NCBI GenBank assembly: GCA_938041955.1
Contig: CALISD010000083.1
Location: 1-41,645, forward strand
Direction of reading: 5' to 3'
DNA: 41,645 bases
Origin: an uncultured Granulosicoccaceae bacterium
Lineage (GTDB): Bacteria > Pseudomonadota > Gammaproteobacteria > Granulosicoccales > Granulosicoccaceae
The translations under genes and the position numbers were made by a program. This document shows positions 8,227 to 17,440 of this stretch, piece after piece (the first letter of the stretch is position 1; every line of letters starts with the position of its first letter). The notes under the pieces are model-generated. The model was given only the letters and a program-made list of their open reading frames with translations, was not told the origin of the DNA and ran no database searches.

Positions 8227-10065
8227 ATGTTCGCTTTTTTCGAAAACCTCATTGACCCCTTTAAGCCTTCCACGGCAGAGCGCCCGCCTAGCGAGTCAGC
8301 CTTCAGGTTTATTATCTATTTTGCGGGACAAGCTCGATTTGTGTTTCTGTCAGTCCTGATTTTCGGTGGTCTGCAGGCGTGGATAGAAATCTCTCTATTT
8401 GGTTTTATCGGCACCATTGTAGATATGCTCGATGGCGCAAATGCGCAGACAGTATTCAGTGAAAACTGGGGCACCTTTGCATGGATGGTGGTTTTCGTTG
8501 GCATCATCAGGGTGATCATATTAACACTTGGCACCGTACTGATAGAACAGACAGTATCACCTTCTATGTATAACCTAATCCGTTGGCAATCGCATAAAAA
8601 TGTAGTACGACAAAGCCTTGGATTTTTCCAGAATGATTTTGCTGGTCGCATAGCAACCAAGGTGATTCAGGCGGGACAGGCGGTGACCGACTTTCTCACC
8701 ACCCTGCTGGATACTGTATGGCTGATCATTTTATATGTCATCAGCACCATGATTCTGTTTTTAGATTTAGATTGGCGACTAACGTTATTTCTGTTTGCCT
8801 GGCTGTGCATTTACAGTGTAATTTTATTTAGATATGTTCCAACGGTTCGTGACAATGCTCGAAAAGTGGCCGATGCCAAATCCGTACTGACCGGGATGCT
8901 GGTCGATAGCTACTCGAATATTTCACTAGTCAAACTTGATAGCCAGCCAGAGCGTGAAGATGAATTTGTCGCAGATGGGGTTCGCGGGCTTGTTAAACGC
9001 GTGCAGCAGTTTGGTCGGACCATCGCAGTGCTTCGAATCTCTGTTGTCGTTAATAACTCGTTTATGTTGCTGGGCATTGGCTACCTGACACTTACACTCT
9101 GGCAGCGCGGTGAAATTTCCGTAGGCGAATTAGCCTTCGCACTGGGCCTGGTACTTCGACTGAATTTGCTTGCCAATCGATTCCTGGGACAAGTGAATGG
9201 CCTGTTTCGCAACTACGGGCAAGCCCAGGACTCAATGACTACCGTTGCTCGATCGAATGATCTGGTCGATGCGCCAAACGCAGCAGCATTAGTGGTTTCG
9301 CATGGCAGTATAGATTTTAAAAATGTGCATTTTAATTATCAAGGTGATAAATCAGGTGGTCCGATAATCGAAGACTTCAGCCTTCAAGTCAAAGCCGGGG
9401 AGAAGATCGGACTTGTTGGCCCATCCGGCGCCGGCAAGTCTACTCTGGTCAACTTGCTCTTAAGGTTGTATGACCTCGATAGTGGAGCGATAGAAATTGA
9501 CGGACAACATACCGCACAGGTTACCCAGAATTCTCTACGTGCGGCCATCGGAATGGTGACACAAGATACCTCTTTGCTGCATCGTTCGATACGTAATAAC
9601 ATCGCCTTTGCCAATCCTGATGCCACAGAAGCACAAATCATTGCCGCAGCCAAAAAAGCCAGAGCGTTTGAATTTCTAGAGGGACTGACCGACAGTAACG
9701 GGCGTACCGGACTTGATGCCTATGTAGGTGAACGTGGCGTGAAGCTTTCCGGTGGACAGCGACAACGAATTGCGATTGCGCGCGTGCTGCTTAAGGATGC
9801 CCCCATTCTGGTTTTAGATGAAGCAACCTCGGCACTTGATTCTGAAGTAGAGGCAGAAATACAACAGAGCCTTGAGGTACTGATGAAAGGCAAAACCGTC
9901 ATCGCAATAGCGCATAGACTATCAACCATTGCGGCTATGGACAGACTCGTGGTAATCGAAGAAGGGCATATTGTTGAGATAGGTACACATGAACAACTGG
10001 TGAGTAACGGTAAACTTTATGCGACCTTGTGGTCCCGACAATCCGGTGGTTTTTTGGATTTATAG
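8227..10065 (+). CDS. ABC exporter, fused permease and ATPase (MsbA-like)
   Basis: A 612-residue half-transporter that would homodimerise in the inner membrane and export a hydrophobic substrate such as a lipid, drug or peptide. The N-terminal half (about 25-320) has six membrane segments of the ABC type-1 permease. The ATPase half shows Walker A GPSGAGKST (about 397), signature LSGGQRQRIAIAR (about 507), Walker B ILVLDEATSALD (about 527), and the H-loop His in AHRLST (about 562). All key residues are present and the length is that of MsbA/LipA-type exporters. It is not flanked by a partner gene, lpxK or an adaptor, so the substrate cannot be inferred. The ribosome binding site is weak. Transcription is convergent with the next gene. 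Confidence 0.93.
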   Translation: MFAFFENLIDPFKPSTAERPPSESAFRFIIYFAGQARFVFLSVLIFGGLQAWIEISLFGFIGTIVDMLDGANAQTVFSENWGTFAWMVVFVGIIRVIILTLGTVLIEQTVSPSMYNLIRWQSHKNVVRQSLGFFQNDFAGRIATKVIQAGQAVTDFLTTLLDTVWLIILYVISTMILFLDLDWRLTLFLFAWLCIYSVILFRYVPTVRDNARKVADAKSVLTGMLVDSYSNISLVKLDSQPEREDEFVADGVRGLVKRVQQFGRTIAVLRISVVVNNSFMLLGIGYLTLTLWQRGEISVGELAFALGLVLRLNLLANRFLGQVNGLFRNYGQAQDSMTTVARSNDLVDAPNAAALVVSHGSIDFKNVHFNYQGDKSGGPIIEDFSLQVKAGEKIGLVGPSGAGKSTLVNLLLRLYDLDSGAIEIDGQHTAQVTQNSLRAAIGMVTQDTSLLHRSIRNNIAFANPDATEAQIIAAAKKARAFEFLEGLTDSNGRTGLDAYVGERGVKLSGGQRQRIAIARVLLKDAPILVLDEATSALDSEVEAEIQQSLEVLMKGKTVIAIAHRLSTIAAMDRLVVIEEGHIVEIGTHEQLVSNGKLYATLWSRQSGGFLDL

Positions 10066-10406
10066 AAAAATAGAATATCCATGTTCCTGTTTTCGATCGA
10101 GGCACATAAAAGCCTGGCACGCAACCGGAACCAACCACATATAAAGCAGCGCTGAAAATAAACGACTATACGCATTTCACGCTCTCTTGATATACAACGC
10201 ACGCAATCGAGCAACGAGTAGACCGATGACAATGCATCGGGTCTATTGGTTGTGGTTATCGCCAGTGTTGTGGCACTTCCACAAGAAAAATACTACTTAC
10301 GACTCCTCGATGATTCTTTTTTTTCTTCTGGAACAACAACGAGCAATTTCTGAAATTCCTACGAGGCGGGTCAAGCCGTTGCTCCCAACGGGAGTCTAGA
10401 TTGAAG
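10066..10406. other. Convergent intergenic region
   Basis: Between the stop of the ABC exporter and the stop of the minus-strand metallohydrolase I see the hairpin at 10219-10245, a T8 run near 10316 and a small CTCCC/GGGAG hairpin at about 10382-10395. The 70-codon frame at 10187-10399 has unconvincing composition and is not annotated. Confidence 0.5.
10219..10250 (+). terminator. Possible terminator hairpin
   Basis: TAGACCGATG (10219-10228) pairs with CATCgGGTCTA (10235-10245), ten pairs with one bulged G and a 6-nt loop. It is followed by TTGGTTGTGGTT. The T content is only moderate and it lies about 150 nt after the exporter stop, so it may serve either strand of this convergent pair. 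Confidence 0.35.
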
Positions 10407-13211
10407 TTAGTTATTAACCCAAATAGGTGTCGACCAAGCCTGCTCGCCGTTATCCTGAGTCACACGAAGGTAGTAGAAATATGCTCCAGGACTCAGGTTT
10501 TCGGCGTAATTGATATCCACTACACCGTTTAACGATTGATAAGTTTGCACAACGACATTGTTGCGTAACAACTCAACTGTTACTCCATCCGTCTTACCAA
10601 TGATGTAAGCATCTATATCTACAGCGCTGGTGTTGAGCTCAGACCCCATCGGCTCACCATTCATTGAGTATTGCAGGTAGATTCGATCAATGGTGGTGGC
10701 GAAGGTTGAGTAATTCCAGAAAGCGTCCCAAACAGCTTCGCGTGTGAGCTCGGTTGCCCAGATACCCGCCAGACCACCGGGATAGTCTACAGACATTGAG
10801 CGACCGGGCTTACTATCGTGATTGTCGGTCGATGCAATCACACTAAACTTGATGCCAGCGTCAAGCGCGCCTTGCATATATTTCATTGGATCTGAAGACT
10901 GATGACGTAGAGGTCGCGGATTGTTCTCATACTCTGAAGCCCCGTGAGATGAATACACCTCCATAAATCTTGCTATACGATCATCCCAGACCCTGAACGG
11001 GTAGTCGGGGTTTCCCCAGCTACCACGATCGTATCCAGAGTGGTGCGGACCGGTGATCGCTTCAGGTTGGGTGGTGTTATATTGATTGTATGTGTGCTCC
11101 ATAAAGGCGCTATGGTCGGTTGGCCAAGTGCTGATATGATCCGTGTCGTCAAGCCGGAAGTACATATTCATATGGTCACTTGGGTTTAATCTAGCACTAA
11201 CCTCCTGGGCCAGTATCGTGACGTACTCTCCCGGCTGATAAAAATCTTTTACTGCCTGTATGTTGGCGGGCCAATTGTTGTGACTATGGTCAGTTAACGC
11301 GTTGATGTCGAGCTTTGAACGATCACGACCATACGTGAAATATTCATTGGCATCTTTACCTAAGCCATCAGATACACCCGTATGCCCATGCAAGTCCGCC
11401 CAGTAAAGTTTTTGCGCTGGCATCGTATTGAATATTCGAACCGGGTTACTGCGGCCCGAGAGTGCGGCATCAACCGTCTGCAATCTCAGCCTGTGCGGGC
11501 CTGTCGTACTGAAATTTACCGTGGTGTTCGCCAAGCCATTGGAAACCGGAACACCTGCTCGCAATATATTGCCTTGCTCATCTGTTATTTCCACAAATCC
11601 AGAGTAGGTTTTAGCGATATTGAAGAAGTCATCTTCAACTCGAATCAACACATCAACCGTAGTGTTTTTTTGCGCCTGCGCAGGTACAAATGCAGTTAGT
11701 TTTTTCGGTGTTGCGGGCTTAAGCTCAAAGATCGGTGATCGATCGATTCGTTCGAATAAGCCATTACCGTCGATATCAGTTGTTACGCGAATCTGATGGT
11801 CGAGATCAACAGAGTATGGAACTTGTACTTTCTGAGCGTTATAACCAATTCGCAGTTGAAATTTCTGACCAGGCAATATCGGTGTATTTTTAACAATAGC
11901 GACAATCTGGTTGTGGAATATTCTGTCAGAGTTTTGTCCGGAACGAGAATCCGCAAACATCCCAACTCTACCAAGTGGGTAGCGAACCAGCTTTAAGTTG
12001 CTTGCGTTAGCCTGGTCAACTTCAGCATAACCACCACTTTGCGGATATAGAATTTGCACCGGCCATACAATTGCATGGTGGAATCCAAATGACACACCGC
12101 CACCGACAGGAATACCGGAGGCACCTGCCTGGAACTCGATAGTAAATTCAGCCAGTTCACCGGCAGTAAATGAGTCCCTGCCGATCAGCGTAGCGCAACC
12201 CTCACCATCATTACCCGTGGTGCCACAATTACCAACTGAAAGAGAGCGAGTACCGAATACCTGTTGTGCCTGACCGTTGTTAAGAAATGCGATCGAATTG
12301 ACCGAATAGTTCCCATCTGGCAGACCCGGATCAATGTCATACACCCACTTACCGGCACGCGTGTGCCGCGCCGTAACTCTTGAGTACTGACTGCTTAAGG
12401 TAGATCCATTCCAGAATGCCGGAGGATTAGTAGCCGTGGCAATCGCAAGTTCGACCCGGTTCAGTTGCGATGCCGGAGTCGCTGTGCCGGATAAAAAAGA
12501 AGCCGATGCATGCGAAATAGACGATGTAGCAGTTACATTAGTGCTACCAACGAAATGCCCATAAGTGGTATTGGTTTTTACATTGCCGCCGTGATCAAAT
12601 GCGAACCCACCAATATAGTAACTCCCTGCTGGCAAAGCCGGTGTGATGGAATAACTCCAGGTACCATCACTATTCACCGGCACCGTAGTCCTGATGTACT
12701 GTGATTGAAAAGAAGAACCATTCCAGAACCTGGTGGGCGAATCAGCGTTTCTTATTGCAAGCTCTACGCGATTGACCCCAAGGTTATCTGTTGCAGTGCC
12801 GGTAATTGCCGTCTCTGTGAAGCTTCCGAACGATATAGATGGCATGACATTGTCGACCGTCAACCGGTAGATTGTCATTTGCGACTGGGTCATTCCAGCA
12901 CTGTCAATTGCGCGCGAGCTTACAACATAGCGTCCGTCAGGCAAAGATGGGGTGAAATCATATTGCCAGTTGCTGTTGTTGCTACCTGTGAGCGGAACTC
13001 TTATCCTTTTATATCCGCTTTGAAATGCCGCCCCGTTCCAGTAGAGAGACCCTTGCCGAACTGCGATATCGACAATACCATTGCCTCCGATCGCACTCGC
13101 GGTACCCGATATCTGGTCTGCATTTGCACTGTCTATGGTACTGGTCTGAGCTAAAACATTGTTAGTAACCAAAATACCCAAGCACAACAAACACCTCGCA
13201 AACTTCATCAT
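10407..13211 (-). CDS. Secreted Ig-module / PHP-domain metallohydrolase (CehA/McbA, DUF3604-like)
   Basis: This is a 934-residue protein with a signal peptide ending near VLAQT (about 22). Three related modules follow (about 30-310), each with a WNGSSFQSQY-like core and a LPDGxYxVxxxAxD end, then a beta-rich region to about 595. The C-terminal part is a PHP-type metal-dependent hydrolase. It has DLHGHT (Asp606, His608, His610), then DINALTDHSH, AQEVSA, GPHHSGYD and STDNHDSKPGRS, supplying the His/Asp/Glu ligands of a polynuclear metal site. The last 100 residues form another beta domain. The family includes CehA and McbA carbamate hydrolases and DUF3604 proteins; the natural substrate here is unknown, perhaps an extracellular ester or phosphoester (inference). 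ATGs at 13211 and 13208 are adjacent; the second has the better-spaced AAAGAG. Confidence 0.85.
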   Translation of the reverse strand: MMKFARCLLCLGILVTNNVLAQTSTIDSANADQISGTASAIGGNGIVDIAVRQGSLYWNGAAFQSGYKRIRVPLTGSNNSNWQYDFTPSLPDGRYVVSSRAIDSAGMTQSQMTIYRLTVDNVMPSISFGSFTETAITGTATDNLGVNRVELAIRNADSPTRFWNGSSFQSQYIRTTVPVNSDGTWSYSITPALPAGSYYIGGFAFDHGGNVKTNTTYGHFVGSTNVTATSSISHASASFLSGTATPASQLNRVELAIATATNPPAFWNGSTLSSQYSRVTARHTRAGKWVYDIDPGLPDGNYSVNSIAFLNNGQAQQVFGTRSLSVGNCGTTGNDGEGCATLIGRDSFTAGELAEFTIEFQAGASGIPVGGGVSFGFHHAIVWPVQILYPQSGGYAEVDQANASNLKLVRYPLGRVGMFADSRSGQNSDRIFHNQIVAIVKNTPILPGQKFQLRIGYNAQKVQVPYSVDLDHQIRVTTDIDGNGLFERIDRSPIFELKPATPKKLTAFVPAQAQKNTTVDVLIRVEDDFFNIAKTYSGFVEITDEQGNILRAGVPVSNGLANTTVNFSTTGPHRLRLQTVDAALSGRSNPVRIFNTMPAQKLYWADLHGHTGVSDGLGKDANEYFTYGRDRSKLDINALTDHSHNNWPANIQAVKDFYQPGEYVTILAQEVSARLNPSDHMNMYFRLDDTDHISTWPTDHSAFMEHTYNQYNTTQPEAITGPHHSGYDRGSWGNPDYPFRVWDDRIARFMEVYSSHGASEYENNPRPLRHQSSDPMKYMQGALDAGIKFSVIASTDNHDSKPGRSMSVDYPGGLAGIWATELTREAVWDAFWNYSTFATTIDRIYLQYSMNGEPMGSELNTSAVDIDAYIIGKTDGVTVELLRNNVVVQTYQSLNGVVDINYAENLSPGAYFYYLRVTQDNGEQAWSTPIWVNN

Positions 13212-13297
13212 CTCTTTACACCATTAATTCATCCAACGTTCAGCCTACAGAGGTTTAGATTTCACTTTCGTGACTGCTATCACGCTGGATCAAGGAG

Positions 13298-13309
13298 CTT
13301 GACGTCAAG
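13298..13309. promoter_or_regulatory. 12-bp perfect palindrome, candidate operator
   Basis: CTTGACGTCAAG is a perfect palindrome about 87 bp upstream of the metallohydrolase start. The position fits a dimeric regulator site for that gene. No matching regulator is encoded next to it. Confidence 0.3.
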
Positions 13310-13337
13310 ACTTAGAAGTGCTTTCAAATGGAAACTG

Positions 13338-13359
13338 CTTAACATTTTTAGTTGTTAAG
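13338..13359. promoter_or_regulatory. Inverted repeat CTTAACA-N8-TGTTAAG
   Basis: Perfect 7-bp arms at 13338-13344 and 13353-13359 flank a T-rich 8-nt spacer. It lies about 130 bp upstream of the metallohydrolase start. It could be an operator; it has no T-run outside the arms, so a terminator is less likely. Confidence 0.25.
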
Positions 13360-13811
13360 TTCGCGATTGCACTGGCATATCTCTGCAATGCTGCTCCTGA
13401 AACTTATGGCGTGTGCCTATAGCGGTTACTTCTGATCGCAATGCATGGCAGTGGCACAGTACTATTACCGAGCACTCTCAACGGTACTCATAAGATATGA
13501 TTCTCTACCCCTCACATCAGACCTTAAAACGAATTTACCTTTCTATAAAACGCCACTGTATTTTATATAAGGCCAATCGAAAATCAGTCAGATCAATACA
13601 CCTACGTCCGCCGCCTCTAATTGGTTTCAAATTACGCCTTCCAGATTTGAACCAGCGAACGCATTGCTGATCGTCATCGGCGTCTTGAATTTCGTGTAAA
13701 TTTCCGTGTGGTTTCCCCCACCAGGATTAAGTGAACGAGTTATGAGATTGCGCAACTGATCGCTTTGTTTTCGATATCGACTTTACAGCAACTTTCGAAT
13801 TGGGCGATTAA

Positions 13812-13840
13812 TTAAATCCGGTGCTCGTCCGCGTTATACT
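13812..13840 (+). promoter_or_regulatory. Candidate sigma-70 promoter upstream of ftsH
   Basis: TTAAAT (13812-13817) and TATACT (13835-13840) are separated by 17 bp, about 130 bp before the ftsH ATG. The -10 is good and the -35 poor. Transcripts would have to cross the hairpin at 13876-13894, whose T-run lies on the other strand. Confidence 0.3.
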
Positions 13841-13870
13841 TCTGCAATAGTTTACTGTCATACCTCCTAC

Positions 13871-13894
13871 AAAAACGCCCTCTGGATACGGGCG
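13871..13894 (-). terminator. Minus-strand terminator-like hairpin without an obvious gene
   Basis: On the minus strand CGCCC (13894-13890), a 9-nt loop and GGGCG (13880-13876) are followed by TTTTT (13875-13871). No minus-strand gene ends here, since ftsH occupies the other strand to the right. It could stop antisense transcription leaving ftsH, or end a small untranslated RNA. Confidence 0.35.
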
Positions 13895-13970
13895 AGTGAT
13901 CGTGGCACCTTTTTATACATCCACAGTGGTGTTCGCGGTTAAAATACTCGAAACACAAAGTTGAGATCAC

Positions 13971-15872
13971 ATGGACAAAAAACGCCAGTTCAACATTTGG
14001 TACTTTGTAGTCGCTTTTCTACTGTTTTCAACTCTTCAGGGTTGGCTGGAACAGCGGCGCACCTTCTCGGACATTCCGTACAGCCAGTTTGAACAAGATC
14101 TGGAAGAAGGCCGGATCGCCAGGGTTCAGGTCAGCGATGATCGAGTGATTGGGGAATTCAAAGAAGCAGACAAAAACGGAAAGACCCGCTTTTCTGCTAA
14201 CAGGATTCCACAGGATCTCGCAACAAAGCTATCAAAGCACAATATCGAGTACGGCGGAGTGATCGAGAAGCCATCGGTATTCGGCACGCTGTTAAGTTGG
14301 GTACTGCCTGTACTTATATTCTTCGGACTCTGGATGCTACTGATGCGCTTTGCCGGGAAAAAAATGGGGGGCATGGGAGGTGGTTTTATGAACGTTGGAA
14401 AAAGTAAAGCCAAAGTCTACGTTGAGAACGACACCGGAGTGACCTTTGAAGATGTCGCTGGTGTCGATGAAGCAAAGGATGAGCTTATAGAAGTAGTTAA
14501 CTTTCTCAAGCAACCCGAACAATATGGCAGATTGGGCGCAACAGTTCCCAAAGGCGTACTGTTGGTTGGTCCACCGGGCACCGGTAAAACACTAATGGCG
14601 AAAGCGGTAGCGGGAGAGGCAGGTGTGCCGTTTTTCTCTATATCGGGATCAGAATTCGTAGAAATGTTTGTCGGTGTCGGAGCTGCAAGAGTTCGCGATC
14701 TATTTGAAGAAGCCAGAAAAAAAGCGCCGGCAATTATCTTTATTGATGAACTCGATGCACTCGGTGGCGCAAGAGGTGCCAACCCAGGTGGCAGTAACAG
14801 CGAGCGTGAACAGACCCTGAATCAACTTTTGGTTGAACTCGATGGTTTCGATTCTAAAAGTGGAATAGTGCTGCTAGGAGCAACCAATAGACCCGAAATA
14901 CTTGACCCGGCTTTGTTGCGTGCAGGTCGATTTGACCGACAGGTGCTGGTAGACAGACCGGACAAACCGGGCCGGATCGCAATATTGAATATTCATATGA
15001 AAAAGATCACTGAGAACAGCGATGTGAATGCGGAGCAGATTGCTGCTCTCACTCCAGGTATGACCGGGGCTGATCTCGCCAATCTGGTCAATGAAGCCGC
15101 CCTGCTCGCAACCAGACGTAATGCAGACACTGTAACGATGGACGATTTTAACAATGCGATCGAACGCATAATCGCCGGCCTTGAAAAAAGAAACCGTTTG
15201 TTAAATCCAAAGGAGAGGGAAACAGTCGCCTATCATGAAATGGGACACGCACTCGTGGCTATGGCATTGCCGGGCACTGACCAGGTACATAAAGTCAGTA
15301 TAATTCCGAGAGGTATTGGAGCGTTGGGTTATACCATTCAGCGTCCGACCGAAGATCGATTTTTAATGTCAAGGCAAGAGCTCAAAGACAAAATTGCGGT
15401 GTTACTCGGTGGTCGTGCAGCAGAGTTACTCGTTTTCGATCATCTCTCTACTGGAGCCAGTGACGATATAAAGCGTGCCACCCAGATCGCAAGAAGTATG
15501 GTGACTCGCTACGGAATGGATCCGGAACTAGGGTACGTCGCCTACGAAACCACAGAGGGACAGAATCATCTGGGGAATGCACAAGTCAATCGTGTCTACA
15601 GCGAAGGGGTAGCGCGTGAAATTGACAACTCCGTTCTGGAAATTATTACCGATGACGCCAATCGAGCTCTGGCTATCCTGGAACTCAACAAAGACTTGCT
15701 CCTGAAAACCAGCGAGGCCCTTCTGCAAAAAGAAACACTCGACTTCGATGACTTACAGGCACTGGCCGGGAATATCAAACAGCAACCGGCGACGGATACG
15801 GGCAGCCCCACTGAGCGATTGAAATATTCACAGTCAAATTTTGAAGATACACGTAACTCAGACTCTGTTTAG
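13971..15872 (+). CDS. ftsH: ATP-dependent zinc metalloprotease FtsH (accessory paralogue)
   Basis: A 633-residue inner-membrane AAA+ protease that unfolds and degrades membrane and soluble proteins as a hexamer. TM1 is about 8-25, the periplasmic domain 26-100 and TM2 about 103-125. Walker A is GPPGTGKT (200-207), Walker [11 protein letters not shown], with the second region of homology at [18 protein letters not shown]. The zinc site is HEMGH (His422, Glu423, His426) with Asp499 in TGASDDI as likely third ligand. Two deviations from housekeeping FtsH stand out: HEMGH instead of HEAGH, and [10 protein letters not shown] where most FtsH have an Arg after DALG or DAVG. It is not beside rlmE/ftsJ or folP, the usual neighbours of the housekeeping copy, so I take it as a second, accessory FtsH. 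It stands alone. Confidence 0.95.
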   Translation: MDKKRQFNIWYFVVAFLLFSTLQGWLEQRRTFSDIPYSQFEQDLEEGRIARVQVSDDRVIGEFKEADKNGKTRFSANRIPQDLATKLSKHNIEYGGVIEKPSVFGTLLSWVLPVLIFFGLWMLLMRFAGKKMGGMGGGFMNVGKSKAKVYVENDTGVTFEDVAGVDEAKDELIEVVNFLKQPEQYGRLGATVPKGVLLVGPPGTGKTLMAKAVAGEAGVPFFSISGSEFVEMFVGVGAARVRDLFEEARKKAPAIIFIDELDALGGARGANPGGSNSEREQTLNQLLVELDGFDSKSGIVLLGATNRPEILDPALLRAGRFDRQVLVDRPDKPGRIAILNIHMKKITENSDVNAEQIAALTPGMTGADLANLVNEAALLATRRNADTVTMDDFNNAIERIIAGLEKRNRLLNPKERETVAYHEMGHALVAMALPGTDQVHKVSIIPRGIGALGYTIQRPTEDRFLMSRQELKDKIAVLLGGRAAELLVFDHLSTGASDDIKRATQIARSMVTRYGMDPELGYVAYETTEGQNHLGNAQVNRVYSEGVAREIDNSVLEIITDDANRALAILELNKDLLLKTSEALLQKETLDFDDLQALAGNIKQQPATDTGSPTERLKYSQSNFEDTRNSDSV

Positions 15873-16109
15873 TGAAGTACTACCTGGTCCTTCCAGAACA
15901 ACAGTCAACATGCGATACGATCGAGCGGAGGTCAGCTAATACATCATGTCAAATCGATCAGAGGGCTCTAATACTTCATCACTTACAATGAATGCCATCT
16001 TAGGCTCTGAATCTGAATGCTCTCTTCGCGATAAACACTTTGCCAGGTGGTATTTTCTCCCGATACATCTGAGCGTCGCTCTATTAGCTTCAATGGTCTG
16101 TAGCAACAA

Positions 16110-16667
16110 CTATTTCGAGCGGAAATTCACGCCCTCCTCGATGGTTTTTGCCAAAGAAACTTTCAATTGCTGAGCTTGCTGAATGCTATTCGGATTCATA
16201 CTGCCAGAAAGTATGCGCAGGTAGGTTTCTGCCGCCGGTACATCTCCAGAATCGGAAAGCAGAAACCAGGCTGCGGCTTGCACACCATCTTTCTCGACAC
16301 CAAGGCCGTGGTGGTATATCAGACCCAAATTGTATTGTGACGAAGAGTTCCCCATGAAGGCGGAGCGCGTGAACAATTCTCTGGCCTTACTGAAGTTCTG
16401 TCTAGCCCCCAGACCGGTGTAGTACAGATTGCCAAGCATCAGTAGCCTTGATGCAGATTCAGGACTCGAGGATTGCTCCAAAAGCGCAACAGCACGCTCA
16501 TAGTCCCCTTGCGCCATTGAATCCATGATCGTTTTCGGACGCATCAAGCCAGAAAGGATCACTGCCAGCAAAACAACACTAAACAGGAATAACGCACAGT
16601 AACCTAGCAACCTTTGTCTCTGCTTTCGCCCGCTCATGATGGTTATCCGAGTATTCGCATTCACCAT
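16110..16667 (-). CDS. Membrane-anchored Sel1-repeat protein
   Basis: The product has up to 185 residues: a basic N-terminus, one membrane segment at about 21-41 (LLGYCALFLFSVVLLAVIL), and then TPR-like Sel1 repeats. Examples are LLMLGNLYYTGLGARQNFSK and YNLGLIYHHGLGVEKDGVQA, with the typical G.G....D..KA pattern. Sel1 repeats are protein-interaction scaffolds, so the domain probably faces the periplasm. The start is uncertain: no good ribosome binding site precedes 16667, and ATG at 16637 (MSGRKQ) would give 175 residues. It is convergent with ftsH and separated from the lipoprotein gene by a terminator. No specific role can be assigned. Confidence 0.8.
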   Translation of the reverse strand: MVNANTRITIMSGRKQRQRLLGYCALFLFSVVLLAVILSGLMRPKTIMDSMAQGDYERAVALLEQSSSPESASRLLMLGNLYYTGLGARQNFSKARELFTRSAFMGNSSSQYNLGLIYHHGLGVEKDGVQAAAWFLLSDSGDVPAAETYLRILSGSMNPNSIQQAQQLKVSLAKTIEEGVNFRSK

Positions 16668-16788
16668 TTAGTGATAACACATTTCAATTACAGGCGCAGA
16701 TTTTAAGTACTCAGCCCGCAGCATATTGTACGCGGGGTCCAACTATAACCAAACGTGTGAGAGAGGATGATAATCAAGACACGCAACG

Positions 16789-16815
16789 AAAAGAGGCGCC
16801 GATACACGGCGCCTC
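16789..16815 (-). terminator. Strong terminator of the LruC-lipoprotein operon
   Basis: A perfect 9-bp GC-rich stem, GAGGCGCCG (16793-16801) with CGGCGCCTC (16807-16815), has a 5-nt loop. On the minus strand it runs into TTTT (16792-16789). It lies about 50 nt beyond the lipoprotein stop and closes the minus-strand block. Confidence 0.8.
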
Positions 16816-16862
16816 CATTCGAACAGCCCGCTACAAGCGTGGCTATAGGCCTAAGTCGGGAC

Positions 16863-17429
16863 TTATTTCCAGACTATAACTCTACGTTGACTACTGACAG
16901 ATTTTATTCCTCTGGTATTGGTCATTGCCACCGGCTCATTAATCGAGAAAACACGATGCAATGGCTCCATCGCAGAATCCTGAAACCAGACAACAGCAAT
17001 AACTGAATCAAACTCGTTGGTAATTTCCATACTATGACTAAATACCCCATCGACCATCGGGCCTCGCACCGCGCAGCTGGTGTAGTCGACATCGAACGCG
17101 TCTCCATCACTGCCATACTTGGTACAAATTGAGACCGAAGCATCTTGTCCACGAGCCTGCTCCAGATCAAATTCGACATCAATCGTTCGCGCTGAGTCAA
17201 AGGAGAATTCCTCCGGAACAATCAGAGTGTCGGTATCAGTAGCGAGCGCCACTGGCGCTACAGGGGCAGTTACTTCTACAGTCGCTACAGATACATCTAC
17301 TGTATCTTTGCTCGGGGCAGGCAGGGCTGCGCCAACGTCTGGTGCCTCATCGACGCTCGCGCTACCACATGCCGATAGTCCAGCTATCAGAGACACCCCT
17401 ATACACATATGCAATAAGTTCTGTTTCAT
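16863..17429 (-). CDS. Lipoprotein of unknown function, partner of the LruC protein
   Basis: A 188-residue lipoprotein: signal sequence with lipobox LSAC (Cys21), a low-complexity Ala/Val/Pro/Thr linker at about 25-75, then a compact domain with two cysteines (ICTKYG and TSCAVRG) that may form a disulfide. Residue +2 after the Cys is Gly, so outer-membrane sorting is expected. A strong AGGAGA precedes the ATG. It begins 11 nt after the stop of the LruC gene and is followed by the terminator at 16793-16815, so the two genes are cotranscribed. I recognise no domain; pairing suggests it helps export, anchor or modulate the LruC protein (inference). Confidence 0.85.
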   Translation of the reverse strand: MKQNLLHMCIGVSLIAGLSACGSASVDEAPDVGAALPAPSKDTVDVSVATVEVTAPVAPVALATDTDTLIVPEEFSFDSARTIDVEFDLEQARGQDASVSICTKYGSDGDAFDVDYTSCAVRGPMVDGVFSHSMEITNEFDSVIAVVWFQDSAMEPLHRVFSINEPVAMTNTRGIKSVSSQRRVIVWK

Positions 17430-17440
17430 CTTAATGTCTC

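Larger units (their letters stand above)
13212..13970. other. Long divergent intergenic region
   Basis: This 759-bp region separates the minus-strand metallohydrolase from ftsH. It holds two inverted repeats near the metallohydrolase start, a minus-strand terminator-like hairpin and a candidate promoter near ftsH (separate entries). Overlapping minus-strand frames at about 13535-13800 are open for 50-60 codons but lack convincing starts. I see no recognisable protein or RNA gene. Confidence 0.5.

Noticed and set aside
10187..10399. 70-codon plus-strand frame
   Set aside because: No ribosome site, unconvincing composition, and it crosses the hairpin at 10219.
13535..13800. Overlapping minus-strand open stretches, including one ending LALYKIQWRFIER
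   Set aside because: Two or three frames are open at once for about 50-60 codons but none has a usable start or a recognised motif; no basis to choose one.
15946..16173. 75-codon plus-strand frame after ftsH
   Set aside because: It runs into the 3' end of the Sel1-repeat gene on the other strand; the GGAGG is too far from the ATG.
16767..17006. 79-codon plus-strand frame
   Set aside because: It covers the terminator and the antisense of the lipoprotein gene.
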